From: Planctomycetales bacterium | GTDB taxonomy: Bacteria > Planctomycetota > Planctomycetia > Pirellulales > UBA7805 | Assembly: GCA_011772275.1 (NCBI GenBank) | Contig: WVZU01000365.1 | Span: 2,740 to 10,159, forward strand | Direction: 5' to 3' | DNA: 7,420 bases | In this document: positions 1-6,987 of the stretch, one piece after another | How the letters are laid out: each line of letters opens with the position of its first letter | Numbering within the stretch: position 1 is the stretch's first letter | Translations under genes and position numbers: made by a program | The notes under the pieces: generated by a model | Database searches by the model: none | The model's input: the letters and a program-made list of their open reading frames with translations, nothing else | Told to the model about the DNA's origin: nothing

Positions 1-2521
1 GGAGCTTGAAGCGTGGCTGGTCGCCGACTGCGGAGCGACCCCCTGGGCCGCCGCTCAGGCAATCGACTACGTCCGCGTGCAGCGGCAAGCGTTGGGCCTG
101 GTGCCCACCGGGCGGCAGATCGTGTTCGAACGGTTTTTTGACGAATCGGGCGGGATGCAGCTGGTCGTCCACGCTCCGCTGGGTGCGCGGATCAACCGAG
201 CCTGGGGCCTGACCTTGCGCAAGCGTTTCTGCCGCTCGTTCGACTTCGAGCTGCAGGCGGCGGCGACCGACAATGCGATTCTGCTGTCGATCGGGCCGCA
301 GCACAGTTTCCCTGTCGAACAGCTGTTTACGATGATCGGCACCCACAACGCTCGCTCCTTGCTGGAACAGGCCTTGCTGGCTTCACCCATCTTTCAGACC
401 CGTTGGCGTTGGAATGCAACCCGGGCGTTGGCGGTATTGCGGATGCAGGGGGGCAAGAAAGTGCCGCCGCACCTGCAGCGTTTCCGCTCAGATGATTTGC
501 TGTCGATGGTCTTTCCGCAGTCGACCGGTTGCCTGGAAAACCACCACGGCGATGTCGTCATTCCCGATCATCCCCTGGTGCGGCAAACGGTCAACGACGG
601 TTTGCAAGAGGCGATGGACCTGACGGGCTGGCTGGAGACCCTGACACATATTGAAACGGGCGATGTCGCCTTGGTTCCCCGCGATACCCGCGAACCGTCT
701 CCGTTTTGCCATGAGATCCTGAATGCAAATCCGTATGCGTTTCTGGACGACGCGCCGCTGGAAGAACGGCGGACGCGCGCCGTGGCGACACGCCGCGGCC
801 TCCCGCCGGAAGAACTCAACGACCTGGCTCGCCTGGATGAAAAAGCCATCGCACAGGTTAGCGAGGAAGCCTGGCCGCTGGTCCGTGACGCAGACGAGTT
901 GCACGATGCGCTGTTGAGCCTCGTGGCGGCCACCGAGTCCGAAATGGCCGAATGGTCGCACTGGCTGGAACAGCTGGCAGCAGCGGGGCGGGCCACACGG
1001 ATCTGGCGGACCAGCGGGGATCCGCTGTGGATTGCCGCCGAGCACCTGCCGCTGGTGGCGGCCTTGTATCCGGGTGCCAAGGCCGACCCGGCGGTCCGCT
1101 TGCCCGCAGAACTGCAGCGCGACTGGCAGCGGTCGGACGCCGTCGTCGCCTTGCTGCGCGGGCGGATGCAACACATGGGACCCGTCACGTCCGAGACGTT
1201 GGCAGGCCCGTTCGACATCGAAGCGACGCTGGTCGAAGCCGGCTTGGAGGCCTTGGAAGGAGAGGGCGTGGTCCTCCGCGGCAAGTTCTCTGCCTCCGCC
1301 AGCCATGCATCCGACCGCCACACGGCCCCCCAGTGGTGTGACCGGCGGCTGCTGGCCCGGATCCACCGTTTGACATTGACAGGGTTACGCCAACGGATCC
1401 AGCCGGTCGAGCCGGAAGAGTATTTGCGGTTTCTGGTCCGCTATCACCGGCTGGACAGTGACCAGCGTTGGGGCGGGCTGAACGGCACGCGCGAAGTCGT
1501 CGCCCGCTTGCAGGGTTTCGAAGCCCCGGCCGGTGCCTGGGAGTCGCAGCTGATCGCGGCTCGCGTCCACGAGTATGACGCGCAGTGCCTGGACCATCTG
1601 TTCATGTCGGGCGAACTGGTATGGGGACGGTTAAAGCCACCGCGGCGCGACCAGCTGGGGGGGCCCAGCATGGCGACCTTGACGCGGACCGTGCCGATCT
1701 CGCTGGCCATGCGCAACGATTTGGCCTGGTTGTTACCGCCACAACGGCCCGCACAGGCTCCTTGTCGCAGCAATGCCGCGGCGCTCTTGCAGGTTTTGAC
1801 CGAACGCGGCGCCCTGTTTTTTGCTCAACTACAGGCCGATACGGAATTGCTGCCCGGGCACGTGGAGGAGGGATTGCGCGAGCTGGCGACGTTGGGACTG
1901 GTGACCTCAGACAGTTTTGCCGCGGTGCGGGCAATTGTCGATCGACTACGGGGCAGGGGGGAGCGGCGGAAGCGGGGGGCCGGCAAACGAGGCCCCACCG
2001 CGCGGGCGGCGGCCGGGCGGTGGTCCCTGTTTCCCGGACCACTGGCCAACGTGACGCATGACGACCATCTGGTCGGCTGGTGCCAGTTGCTGTTGAACCG
2101 CTACGGCGTCCTCTTCCGTGAATTGCTGACCCGCGAATCGGCCGCACCCCCCTGGCACGAACTGGTCCCCGTCCTCCGCCGGCTGGAGTGGCGTGGCGAA
2201 CTGCGGGGGGGGCGTTTTGTGGCGGGGGTCGCCGGGGAGCAGTTCGCCAGCGAGCCCACGATTCAGATCCTCCGCGCCGTCCGCGAGGAACCCCCCCACG
2301 ACCCCCGCCGACAGCGATGGGTCGCCATCTCGGCCGCCGACCCGCTGAACCTCGTGGGCATCGTCACCCCCGGACAGCGGATTCCTGCCCGGCATCAGGG
2401 GGCCCTCATTCTGCAGAACGGGCGCTGTGTGGGCGTCAAACAGGCCGGCGGAGTGACCTGCGAACCGTCGCTGGCGGTGGGACAGCGGGCCGAGATGGAG
2501 CATGCGTTGCGGCGGTGTTGA
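1..2521 (+). CDS. lhr: Lhr-type DEAD/DEAH-box DNA helicase, C-terminal 839 residues (5'-truncated by the window edge)
   Basis: The reading frame is open from base 2, so the GTG at 77 is an internal valine and not a start. Lhr proteins are ATP-dependent 3'-5' DNA helicases used in DNA repair. The RecA-like motor domains with the Walker and DEAH motifs must lie upstream and are not visible. Visible residues 40-75 carry the hallmark of the DEAD/H-associated core domain (ERFFDESGG, QLVVHAPLGARINRAWGL, then ELQAAATD). The long remainder matches the extended C-terminal half of long-form Lhr (E. coli type, about 1500 residues), which is built from winged-helix and barrel units. A basic, Arg/Lys/Gly-rich linker lies near residues 648-672, followed by GRWSLF. 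Near 690-730 are the conserved NRYGVLFRELL, PPWHELVPVLRRLEWRGELRGGRFV and GEQFA blocks, and the protein ends in the usual DPLNLVGI...NG segment. The frame crosses runs of seven G or C without a break. Family assignment is firm. The glycosylase activity reported for the E. coli Lhr C-terminus cannot be assumed here. Confidence 0.93.
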   Translation, partial: ELEAWLVADCGATPWAAAQAIDYVRVQRQALGLVPTGRQIVFERFFDESGGMQLVVHAPLGARINRAWGLTLRKRFCRSFDFELQAAATDNAILLSIGPQHSFPVEQLFTMIGTHNARSLLEQALLASPIFQTRWRWNATRALAVLRMQGGKKVPPHLQRFRSDDLLSMVFPQSTGCLENHHGDVVIPDHPLVRQTVNDGLQEAMDLTGWLETLTHIETGDVALVPRDTREPSPFCHEILNANPYAFLDDAPLEERRTRAVATRRGLPPEELNDLARLDEKAIAQVSEEAWPLVRDADELHDALLSLVAATESEMAEWSHWLEQLAAAGRATRIWRTSGDPLWIAAEHLPLVAALYPGAKADPAVRLPAELQRDWQRSDAVVALLRGRMQHMGPVTSETLAGPFDIEATLVEAGLEALEGEGVVLRGKFSASASHASDRHTAPQWCDRRLLARIHRLTLTGLRQRIQPVEPEEYLRFLVRYHRLDSDQRWGGLNGTREVVARLQGFEAPAGAWESQLIAARVHEYDAQCLDHLFMSGELVWGRLKPPRRDQLGGPSMATLTRTVPISLAMRNDLAWLLPPQRPAQAPCRSNAAALLQVLTERGALFFAQLQADTELLPGHVEEGLRELATLGLVTSDSFAAVRAIVDRLRGRGERRKRGAGKRGPTARAAAGRWSLFPGPLANVTHDDHLVGWCQLLLNRYGVLFRELLTRESAAPPWHELVPVLRRLEWRGELRGGRFVAGVAGEQFASEPTIQILRAVREEPPHDPRRQRWVAISAADPLNLVGIVTPGQRIPARHQGALILQNGRCVGVKQAGGVTCEPSLAVGQRAEMEHALRRC

Positions 2522-2545
2522 GCGGGCGGTGCGACGAAGAAGAGT

Positions 2546-3217
2546 ATGAAACGCTTGGAATGCCTGATAGCCGCGTCCCTGATGTTGCTTGGCTGTCGAG
2601 CCGCTGATGATCCTGCGGCGGTCGCCGAACTGGCCGCGTTGGGGGCGGTACTGGAAAAGGACGCGCAGGGATGCGTTACCAAGGTGACCTGCAACGCGGC
2701 GGACTTTGAAAAAGCCGATACGCTGAACAGGGTCCTGGCACGGCTGGAAAAATTGCCGTCGCTCAACACGCTGATCCTCAAAGGCGCCCCTTTGAATGAG
2801 GCAGGGTGCCAGAATCTGGCTCATTTGACCGGGCTGACCGAACTGGATGTAAGCGACTCGTCCCTTCCCCCGGAGGGCCTACTGTATCTCTCGCGATTGC
2901 GGCACCTTCAGCGTCTCGATCTGACGCGTACGTCAGCCGATGATTTTGGGATTGAGCACCTGCTGGCAATCGATGGACTTAAGGTACTGAAAGTCACTGC
3001 CACCAGGATCACCGACGAAAGTCTGCGGCATATTGGGCAGATGCGCCAACTGGAGGAGCTGTTCTTGAGCCACACGCGGATTACCGACAAAGGCCTGGGT
3101 CAGCTCGACAACCTGGCAAATCTGAAGAGAATTTCCATTTTCAAGACAGACGTATCGCCCGCCGCGGTAATCATGCTGAGGCGCATTCTGCCGAATGCCG
3201 AAATCATCCGAAATTGA
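2546..3217 (+). CDS. Leucine-rich-repeat lipoprotein, exported
   Basis: This 223-residue protein begins with a short signal peptide (MKR, hydrophobic residues 7-15) and a lipobox LLGC at 14-17, so Cys17 should be lipidated and the mature protein anchored to a membrane facing outward. Residues 73-200 form six leucine-rich repeats with an exact 24-residue period: the first leucine of each unit falls at 73, 97, 121, 145, 169 and 193, with the pattern LxxLxL and ITD(E/K)(S/G)L turns in the later units. Cys43 and Cys49 in the N-terminal cap could form a disulfide. Such small LRR proteins are abundant in planctomycetes and are thought to bind proteins or glycans; no specific partner can be named. 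The start is 24 bases after the lhr stop, with a purine-rich GAAGAAGAG just upstream, so it is probably cotranscribed with lhr. No catalytic domain is present. The 3' end converges on the Nudix gene 29 bases away. Confidence 0.85.
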   Translation: MKRLECLIAASLMLLGCRAADDPAAVAELAALGAVLEKDAQGCVTKVTCNAADFEKADTLNRVLARLEKLPSLNTLILKGAPLNEAGCQNLAHLTGLTELDVSDSSLPPEGLLYLSRLRHLQRLDLTRTSADDFGIEHLLAIDGLKVLKVTATRITDESLRHIGQMRQLEELFLSHTRITDKGLGQLDNLANLKRISIFKTDVSPAAVIMLRRILPNAEIIRN

Positions 3218-3246
3218 ACCGATGGGGTTTCGCAAACTGCCGCCGG

Positions 3247-3936
3247 TCAAATCTCGAAATCGAAACCTTCCCGCGTCAGTTTTTTGTAGCTTTTCTTGTC
3301 AAAGCGGTAGAGCCGAGCGGCGCGGTGGGGGACTTCCCTTTCCGTTTCGTCCAATTCGACGAGCACGCCCATGCTAAGGATTTTCTTGCGAAAGTTGCGT
3401 TTATCTAGCGGTCGGTTCAGGATGGTTTCGTACATTTTCTGCAGGTCGCGCAGCGGAAATTTGTGCGGCAGCAGCTCGAAACCGATCGGCTGGTAGCGCA
3501 CTTTGCCGCGCAGCCGCTGTCGAGCGGTTTCCACGATCTGGGCGTGATCAAAGGCCAGGTCGGGCAACTGGTTGATGGAGAACCAGGCCGTGTCACGAGC
3601 ATCGGTGGCTGCCCGTACGCGGTGATCGGACAGTTTGACCAGCGCGTAGTAAGCGACGGTAATCACCCGCTGGCGGGGATCCCGGTCCGGCTGGCCGAAC
3701 GTATACAGCTGTTCGAGGAAGACGCGGTCCAGGCCGGTTTCTTCTCGCAGTTCCCGCCGCGCCGCCTCCTCCAGCGTTTCGTCGATTTCGACAAACCCGC
3801 CCGGCAGCGCCCACTGGTCGGCAAAGGGGGGTCGATCGCGCTGAATCAAAAGGGCCTTCAGGTCGTCTTCGTCCAAACCGAACACGACGCAGTCGACGGT
3901 CACAGCGGGGCGGGGATATGCGTAGCTGTACGCCAT
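3247..3936 (-). CDS. nrtR: Nudix hydrolase / NrtR-like transcriptional regulator with C-terminal winged helix
   Basis: This 229-residue protein has two domains. The N-terminal Nudix fold (about 8-145) contains a complete Nudix box at residues 47-69 fitting Gx5Ex7REUxEExGU: Gly47, Glu53, Arg61-Glu62, Glu65-Glu66, Gly68. The metal-binding glutamates are therefore all present. Residues 157-220 fit the winged helix typical of Nudix-related regulators: [14 protein letters not shown], then [11 protein letters not shown], then a basic [13 protein letters not shown] end. In the NrtR family the Nudix domain binds ADP-ribose or related NAD metabolites and the winged helix represses NAD-synthesis genes. 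The gene starts three bases after the nadE stop, so the two are surely cotranscribed, and the palindrome upstream of nadE is the obvious operator. An intact Nudix box suggests it may also hydrolyse ADP-ribose. Regulator function is inferred from architecture and context. A plain Nudix hydrolase, or a regulator of another pathway such as the sugar-responsive Nudix regulators, is the alternative. Confidence 0.85.
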   Translation of the reverse strand: MAYSYAYPRPAVTVDCVVFGLDEDDLKALLIQRDRPPFADQWALPGGFVEIDETLEEAARRELREETGLDRVFLEQLYTFGQPDRDPRQRVITVAYYALVKLSDHRVRAATDARDTAWFSINQLPDLAFDHAQIVETARQRLRGKVRYQPIGFELLPHKFPLRDLQKMYETILNRPLDKRNFRKKILSMGVLVELDETEREVPHRAARLYRFDKKSYKKLTREGFDFEI

Positions 3937-3939
3937 CGC

Positions 3940-5931
3940 CTACCGCCCTTCCAATTCCGCTCGCAATTGCCCCAATTCCCTCTGGAAGCCACCCGACAGG
4001 ATCGGGAAGCGACACCAGGTCTTGGGATCCAGGTTCTGGTCGTCCAGGTGAAACGACGGAGCGTATCGCTCGCGCTTCCACTGGTTGCGAGTCCAGAGCC
4101 GAAAGAAACGTTCCACCCATTGGCCCATCTGCTGTGCGTCGTACTGGGGGTATTGGGCCTCCATCAGGTAGAAGACCTCCAGCGGCAGGTACTTGTTGCC
4201 AATCGCCGCACGTTCGATGGCGTCCAATACCTCATACGGCATCAGATCCTCTTCGTCGGTCTGTCCGGCCTGCGGCGGCCTTAATTCGGCGGTCGGCTGC
4301 TGCCGGTTGACCAGCGCCAGTTCCGGCAGAGGACCGACGCCCTCCGGCCCCTGGCGTTCCATCCAGCACAGCCACTGTCGCAAGTATGCCTTGTCGATCC
4401 CGGCAATGGGGGCCAGGCCTCCGCTGGTATCCCCGTCCATGGTCGCGTAGCCCACCGCCGCCTCCGAGCGGTTGCTGGTCGACAGCAGCAACGCGCCCTG
4501 AACGTTGGCCACCATCCAGACGCCCGGTGCGCGGGCCCGCGCCTGGATGTTCTGGAGCGCCAGGTCATCGGTCTCCCAGTCCAGCTGGCGGTTTAGGCCA
4601 GCGGCCACCATGTCGACGTAACGATTGACGATCTCGTCGACGTCAAATTCCAGAAAGTTTGCCCCCAGGGCAACGGCCAACTCCGCGGCCGCGGTCCGTG
4701 TCGTGTCGCTGCTGTTGCGCGTCGCCTGGTAGACACAGGTCAGCAGCCGATGAACCCAGGCCTGATCGTCCGCGTCCGCCGGCGGCCGGGAGATATGGGC
4801 CAGTTTGTGCCGCAAACCGTCGTGGCCGAGTTCTGCCCGGGCGAAACGGACGGCCAGGGCGACCAGGGCCGCCACACTGGAGGAATCCGCACCGCCGCTC
4901 AGGGAGACCACGAACCCCTCCGACCGGCTCTTCCGCAGGTAGTCCAGCAAGCCGAGGGCCACGGCCCGCGCAAATTCTTCTTCCTTGACCGCTGCCCCGG
5001 ACTCCCAGGCGGGTAACGCCGCGGAATGAGCGGCCGGTTTTAAAGTCGGAAATTCGAACTCGCTGGCAATCGCAGTTGCCCCAGCTTCTGTCACATCCGG
5101 CTGAAAGCTGCTGATCCGAGCGCGCTGCTGGCGGGTGGCGTCGATATCGACGAGCGCCGAGGTCAGCTGAAAATCGGCGAACGAGAACCGCCGGCCCTCG
5201 GCGACCATGCGGCCGCCGCTGGCAATCAACGCGCCGCCATCGTAGATCGCTCGACCCGCCTCATTCCCCAATAGATTCGCGTAGACATAGGTCACGCCAA
5301 ATGCGCGGGAGCCTTCCAGCACGAATCGCCGGCGAATTTCCTGCTTGCCGAACGCAAAGTGGCTGGCGCTGGGGTTCAGGATGATGTCCGCGCCCCCCGC
5401 CGCCAGATCGCCACCCGGCCGATCGGCCACCCAGGCGTCCTCGCAGATCTCGAAACCAATCACGACACCGCCGCAGTCGAATATGAGATCACCAATCGGG
5501 TAGGTGTCGCCATGGACTTCCACTTCAGCACGCACGTCGGCTGGCCAGGGCTTGAACCAGCGGGGTTCGTAGTGAATCCCCTCACCCGCCAGGTTCTGCT
5601 TGGCGGCGAACCCCAGGATGCGGCCGCCCGCGATCAGGCAGGCCGTATTGAACAAGCCGCCGCCGTACAGGAGGGGCAAACCCAGCGACACGACCATCCC
5701 TGCGGTTTGCGGCACGATCTCCAGGAGAACCTGTTGAGCGATCCGCTGGATACCTGTCGACTGGAACGCGTCCTCGCAGCCGTAACCGGTGATGCACAAT
5801 TCGGGCAGGCACAACACGCGAACCTCCTGCCCGCGGGCTTGCTCAATCACATCCAGGATACGGGCCCGGTTGCCGTCCCAATCCAGCGGGGTCTGATTCA
5901 CGGCGGCGGCGGCAACTTTGATCAAAAACAT
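3940..5931 (-). CDS. nadE: Glutamine-dependent NAD+ synthetase
   Basis: NadE catalyses the last step of NAD+ synthesis: nicotinic acid adenine dinucleotide + glutamine + ATP gives NAD+, glutamate, AMP and pyrophosphate, in the cytoplasm. The 663 residues form the two-domain glutamine-using type. Residues 1-275 are a nitrilase-like glutaminase with a complete Glu-Lys-Cys triad: Glu44 (LPELCITGYGCEDAF), Lys111 (KQNLAGEGIHYE) and Cys163 (GFEICEDAW). Residues about 315-663 are the synthetase, with the ATP-pyrophosphatase motif SGGADSS at 345-351 and conserved QNIQARAR (460-467), STSNRSE (484-490) and TMDGDTSGGLAPIAG (497-511). Length is close to the mycobacterial enzyme (about 680). The ATG at 5931 is preceded by AAAGGGG with an 8-base gap, and the protein starts in the usual IKVAAAAVNQTP. 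No key residue is missing. It is first in an operon with the Nudix regulator, and its promoter overlaps a perfect palindrome. Long open frames on the opposite strand (3463-4284, 5359-6033) are shadows. Confidence 0.97.
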   Translation of the reverse strand: MFLIKVAAAAVNQTPLDWDGNRARILDVIEQARGQEVRVLCLPELCITGYGCEDAFQSTGIQRIAQQVLLEIVPQTAGMVVSLGLPLLYGGGLFNTACLIAGGRILGFAAKQNLAGEGIHYEPRWFKPWPADVRAEVEVHGDTYPIGDLIFDCGGVVIGFEICEDAWVADRPGGDLAAGGADIILNPSASHFAFGKQEIRRRFVLEGSRAFGVTYVYANLLGNEAGRAIYDGGALIASGGRMVAEGRRFSFADFQLTSALVDIDATRQQRARISSFQPDVTEAGATAIASEFEFPTLKPAAHSAALPAWESGAAVKEEEFARAVALGLLDYLRKSRSEGFVVSLSGGADSSSVAALVALAVRFARAELGHDGLRHKLAHISRPPADADDQAWVHRLLTCVYQATRNSSDTTRTAAAELAVALGANFLEFDVDEIVNRYVDMVAAGLNRQLDWETDDLALQNIQARARAPGVWMVANVQGALLLSTSNRSEAAVGYATMDGDTSGGLAPIAGIDKAYLRQWLCWMERQGPEGVGPLPELALVNRQQPTAELRPPQAGQTDEEDLMPYEVLDAIERAAIGNKYLPLEVFYLMEAQYPQYDAQQMGQWVERFFRLWTRNQWKRERYAPSFHLDDQNLDPKTWCRFPILSGGFQRELGQLRAELEGR

Positions 5932-5939
5932 AAATTTTT

Positions 5940-5946
5940 CCCCTTT
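5940..5946 (-). promoter_or_regulatory. Shine-Dalgarno of nadE
   Basis: On the minus strand this reads AAAGGGG, eight bases before the nadE ATG. It supports that ATG as the start and is separate from the palindrome, which lies just upstream. Confidence 0.7.
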
Positions 5947-5950
5947 CGTC

Positions 5951-5971
5951 TTAGTGTGATTGTCACACTAA
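5951..5971. promoter_or_regulatory. Perfect 21-base palindrome, probable NrtR-type operator of nadE
   Basis: Half-sites TTAGTGTGA and TCACACTAA are exact reverse complements separated by three bases. The palindrome lies 20-40 bases upstream of the nadE start. The flanking bases do not continue the symmetry, so its edges are sharp, as expected for a dimeric regulator site. Within it the GT and AC at positions 6-7 and 15-16 are spaced by seven bases, matching the GT-N7-AC core I recall for NrtR operators of other bacteria (recollection, not checked). The nadE operon encodes an NrtR-like protein, so autoregulation is the simplest reading. A short transcribed hairpin is unlikely, because the likely transcript start lies at its nadE-proximal edge. 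Confidence 0.75.
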
Positions 5972-5987
5972 CAAGTCCCAAGGTCAA
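5959..5987 (-). promoter_or_regulatory. Candidate sigma-70 promoter of the nadE-nrtR operon
   Basis: On the minus strand a -35 TTGACC (5982-5987, five of six consensus bases) is followed after exactly 17 bases by a -10 GACAAT (5959-5964, four of six). The -10 lies in the centre of the palindrome, so a protein bound there would exclude RNA polymerase. The predicted transcript start, near 5950-5952, leaves a leader of about 20 bases holding the Shine-Dalgarno. Found by eye; planctomycete promoters are not well defined. Confidence 0.5.
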
Positions 5988-6431
5988 CGGACGACCGCTT
6001 TGGCAACACCCCCCGTCCGCCCGGTCGGTTTGACCAGACCGCCCGCGGCCAGATTGACGTTGTGTCGTCTGGGGGACCCCGTCTAGTCTTTTGGTTCCAC
6101 GGTCGGCTGCCACGTGGCCCGCGGCGAAAGGCCTCAGCGGGCACAGGGGCGTGGCCCAGGTGGCGAGCGGGCCGCTGCAGCGGGATTTGGCAAAGCGGAC
6201 CCGTCCTTGGTCAGGCAGAAAATTGGCCTCTGCCGCTGGAGCGAAGATCGCCCAGACTTTGGGACTAGCCTTTACGACAAACCTTGACGGCATCGGAATT
6301 ACCGAAACTCCTGGCGCTCTTTTCCCACTTGAAAATCGAACCTTCACAAACGCTCGTAAAAGCTCGTGACCCTGTGGAACCACCAAAAGATCTGACGATC
6401 CGCAACGGTCAGCAGGCTGTCGGAAAAGACT

Positions 6432-6452
6432 GCCGAACCTTCAAGGGTCGGC
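6432..6452. repeat. Small inverted repeat (hairpin, 9-base arms, one mismatch)
   Basis: Arms GCCGAACCT and AGGGTCGGC flank the loop TCA and pair at eight of nine positions. It sits immediately before the 14-base tandem repeat. No T-run follows on either strand, so it is not a classic intrinsic terminator. Confidence 0.5.
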
Positions 6453-6508
6453 GGCGGACAAATGCTGGCGGACAAATGCTGGCGGACAAATGCTGGCGGA
6501 CAAATGTC
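6453..6508. repeat. 14-base tandem repeat, four copies
   Basis: The unit GGCGGACAAATGCT occurs three times perfectly (6453-6466, 6467-6480, 6481-6494) and once with the last two bases changed (6495-6508). Fourteen is not a multiple of three, so the array would shift frame with every copy gained or lost, which argues against coding. Copies this identical suggest recent slippage or homogenisation. Confidence 0.9.
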
Positions 6509-6633
6509 GACCGGCCGAACAGGCAGGAACGCGGGCACCTGCCGGGTGGGAGGATTAAAAAAACACGTAACGCGTTAGCTGATTGCAGCGGCTGCCAGGA
6601 ATTTTTCGTTGGCATTTTGAACAGGAGGCTGCC

Positions 6634-6664
6634 GAGGCGATTTTCGGTAGGCCGGGATCGCCTC
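6634..6664. repeat. Inverted repeat with 8-base perfect arms
   Basis: GAGGCGAT (6634-6641) and ATCGCCTC (6657-6664) are exact reverse complements around a 15-base loop that itself can pair CGG with CCG. The sequence after it on the plus strand is A-rich rather than T-rich, so a plus-strand terminator is not supported. It could be a small structured RNA element or a dispersed intergenic palindrome. Confidence 0.5.
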
Positions 6665-6689
6665 TGCCAAACCCATAAAAATCATCAAT

Positions 6690-6722
6690 CTTCACTCTTC
6701 ACTCTTCACTCTTCACTCTTCA
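6690..6722. repeat. 7-base short tandem repeat, 4.7 copies
   Basis: The heptamer CTTCACT is repeated four times without error (6690-6717), followed by a partial CTTCA. Heptanucleotide short tandem repeats of this kind are well known in intergenic DNA of cyanobacteria, and I believe also occur in planctomycetes. It lies just beyond the 3' end of the possible small minus-strand gene at 6756-6980. Confidence 0.9.
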
Positions 6723-6755
6723 ATCGACTCAGAGGGTCCCTGAGGCAAGACAAGG

Positions 6756-6980
6756 TCAGCAGCCCGCTGGACACAACCGATCTTTAAAGCCAAGCCACAG
6801 TTCTCGGCATATTTCTTCGTATTCTTGGAACATGAAATAACCAAGCAAACAGCGCATGGTCATAATCTCCGTTGACTCTGTTTGCTCCTGTTCACAATCT
6901 GGGGGTTTGGGTACGGCCAAAGGCCGCGCTGGGATCTCGTGTTCAAAATCTTCTTCTGGTACCCAAACGACTGCTGCCAT
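6756..6980 (-). CDS. Possible small acidic hypothetical protein (74 residues)
   Basis: I do not recognise this protein. It is glutamate-rich in its first two thirds (WVPEEDFEHEIPARP, then DCEQEQTESTE) and ends in a more hydrophobic, helix-prone segment (LLGYFMFQEYEEICRELWLGF). It has no signal peptide, clear membrane span or known motif. Unlike most open frames in the window it is not the shadow of a gene on the other strand, and its acidic composition is protein-like. Against it, no good Shine-Dalgarno precedes the ATG, its base composition is more AT-rich than the neighbouring genes, and it abuts repeat DNA. It would be transcribed divergently from the glycosyltransferase gene 58 bases away. 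It may be a real small gene, a remnant, or chance. Confidence 0.35.
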   Translation of the reverse strand: MAAVVWVPEEDFEHEIPARPLAVPKPPDCEQEQTESTEIMTMRCLLGYFMFQEYEEICRELWLGFKDRLCPAGC

Positions 6981-6987
6981 TGGCTAA

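Larger units (their letters stand above)
5972..6755. other. Long intergenic region without a convincing gene
   Basis: Apart from the -35 box of the nadE promoter at its left end, I see no supported gene in these roughly 780 bases. Open frames exist: one on the minus strand from 6386 that runs through the nadE promoter into the nadE start, and one on the plus strand at 6284-6787 that translates the tandem repeats. Both are Arg/Pro/Ser-rich, lack a usual start context and show no recognisable domain. The first part (to about 6260) is GC-rich like the genes; the later part is more AT-rich and holds two tandem repeats and several small inverted repeats. It may be a repeat-accumulating spacer or decayed sequence. 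No complete insertion sequence, tRNA or CRISPR array is visible. Confidence 0.6.

Noticed and set aside
488..1366. Long open frames on the minus strand inside the helicase gene (also 1946-2824)
   Set aside because: These are antisense shadows of a strongly conserved Lhr coding sequence in GC-rich DNA; they contain no known motif.
1655..1670. Hairpin GCTGGG / CCCAGC around a G-run
   Set aside because: It lies inside the helicase coding sequence, where the codons give a normal conserved-looking protein. It is probably a by-product of GC-rich codon use.
2287..2297. Run of seven C near the end of the helicase gene as a possible frameshift site
   Set aside because: The frame on both sides encodes the expected Lhr C-terminal sequence, so there is no sign of a shift or sequencing error.
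3218..3246. Possible terminator between the convergent LRR and Nudix genes
   Set aside because: The only symmetry is a four-base stem (GTTT-CGC-AAAC) with no T-run on either strand, too weak to call.
3463..4284. 273-residue plus-strand open frame across the Nudix and nadE genes
   Set aside because: It spans parts of two real genes on the opposite strand, both of which have intact catalytic motifs. It is a shadow.
5922..6386. 154-residue minus-strand open frame from 6386 reaching over the nadE start
   Set aside because: It runs through the promoter, palindrome and Shine-Dalgarno of nadE, has no recognisable domain, and its second half is Arg/Gly/Gln-rich, as expected of noncoding GC-rich DNA.
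6411..6437. Sequence resembling an insertion-sequence end (AGGCTGTCGGAAAAGAC)
   Set aside because: It vaguely resembles terminal repeats I recall from some IS elements, but no matching inverted copy, target duplication or transposase fragment is visible nearby.
6284..6787. 167-residue plus-strand open frame
   Set aside because: It translates both tandem repeats and the inverted repeats, and the 14-base and 7-base periods change frame with each copy. It has no domain and no convincing ribosome binding site.
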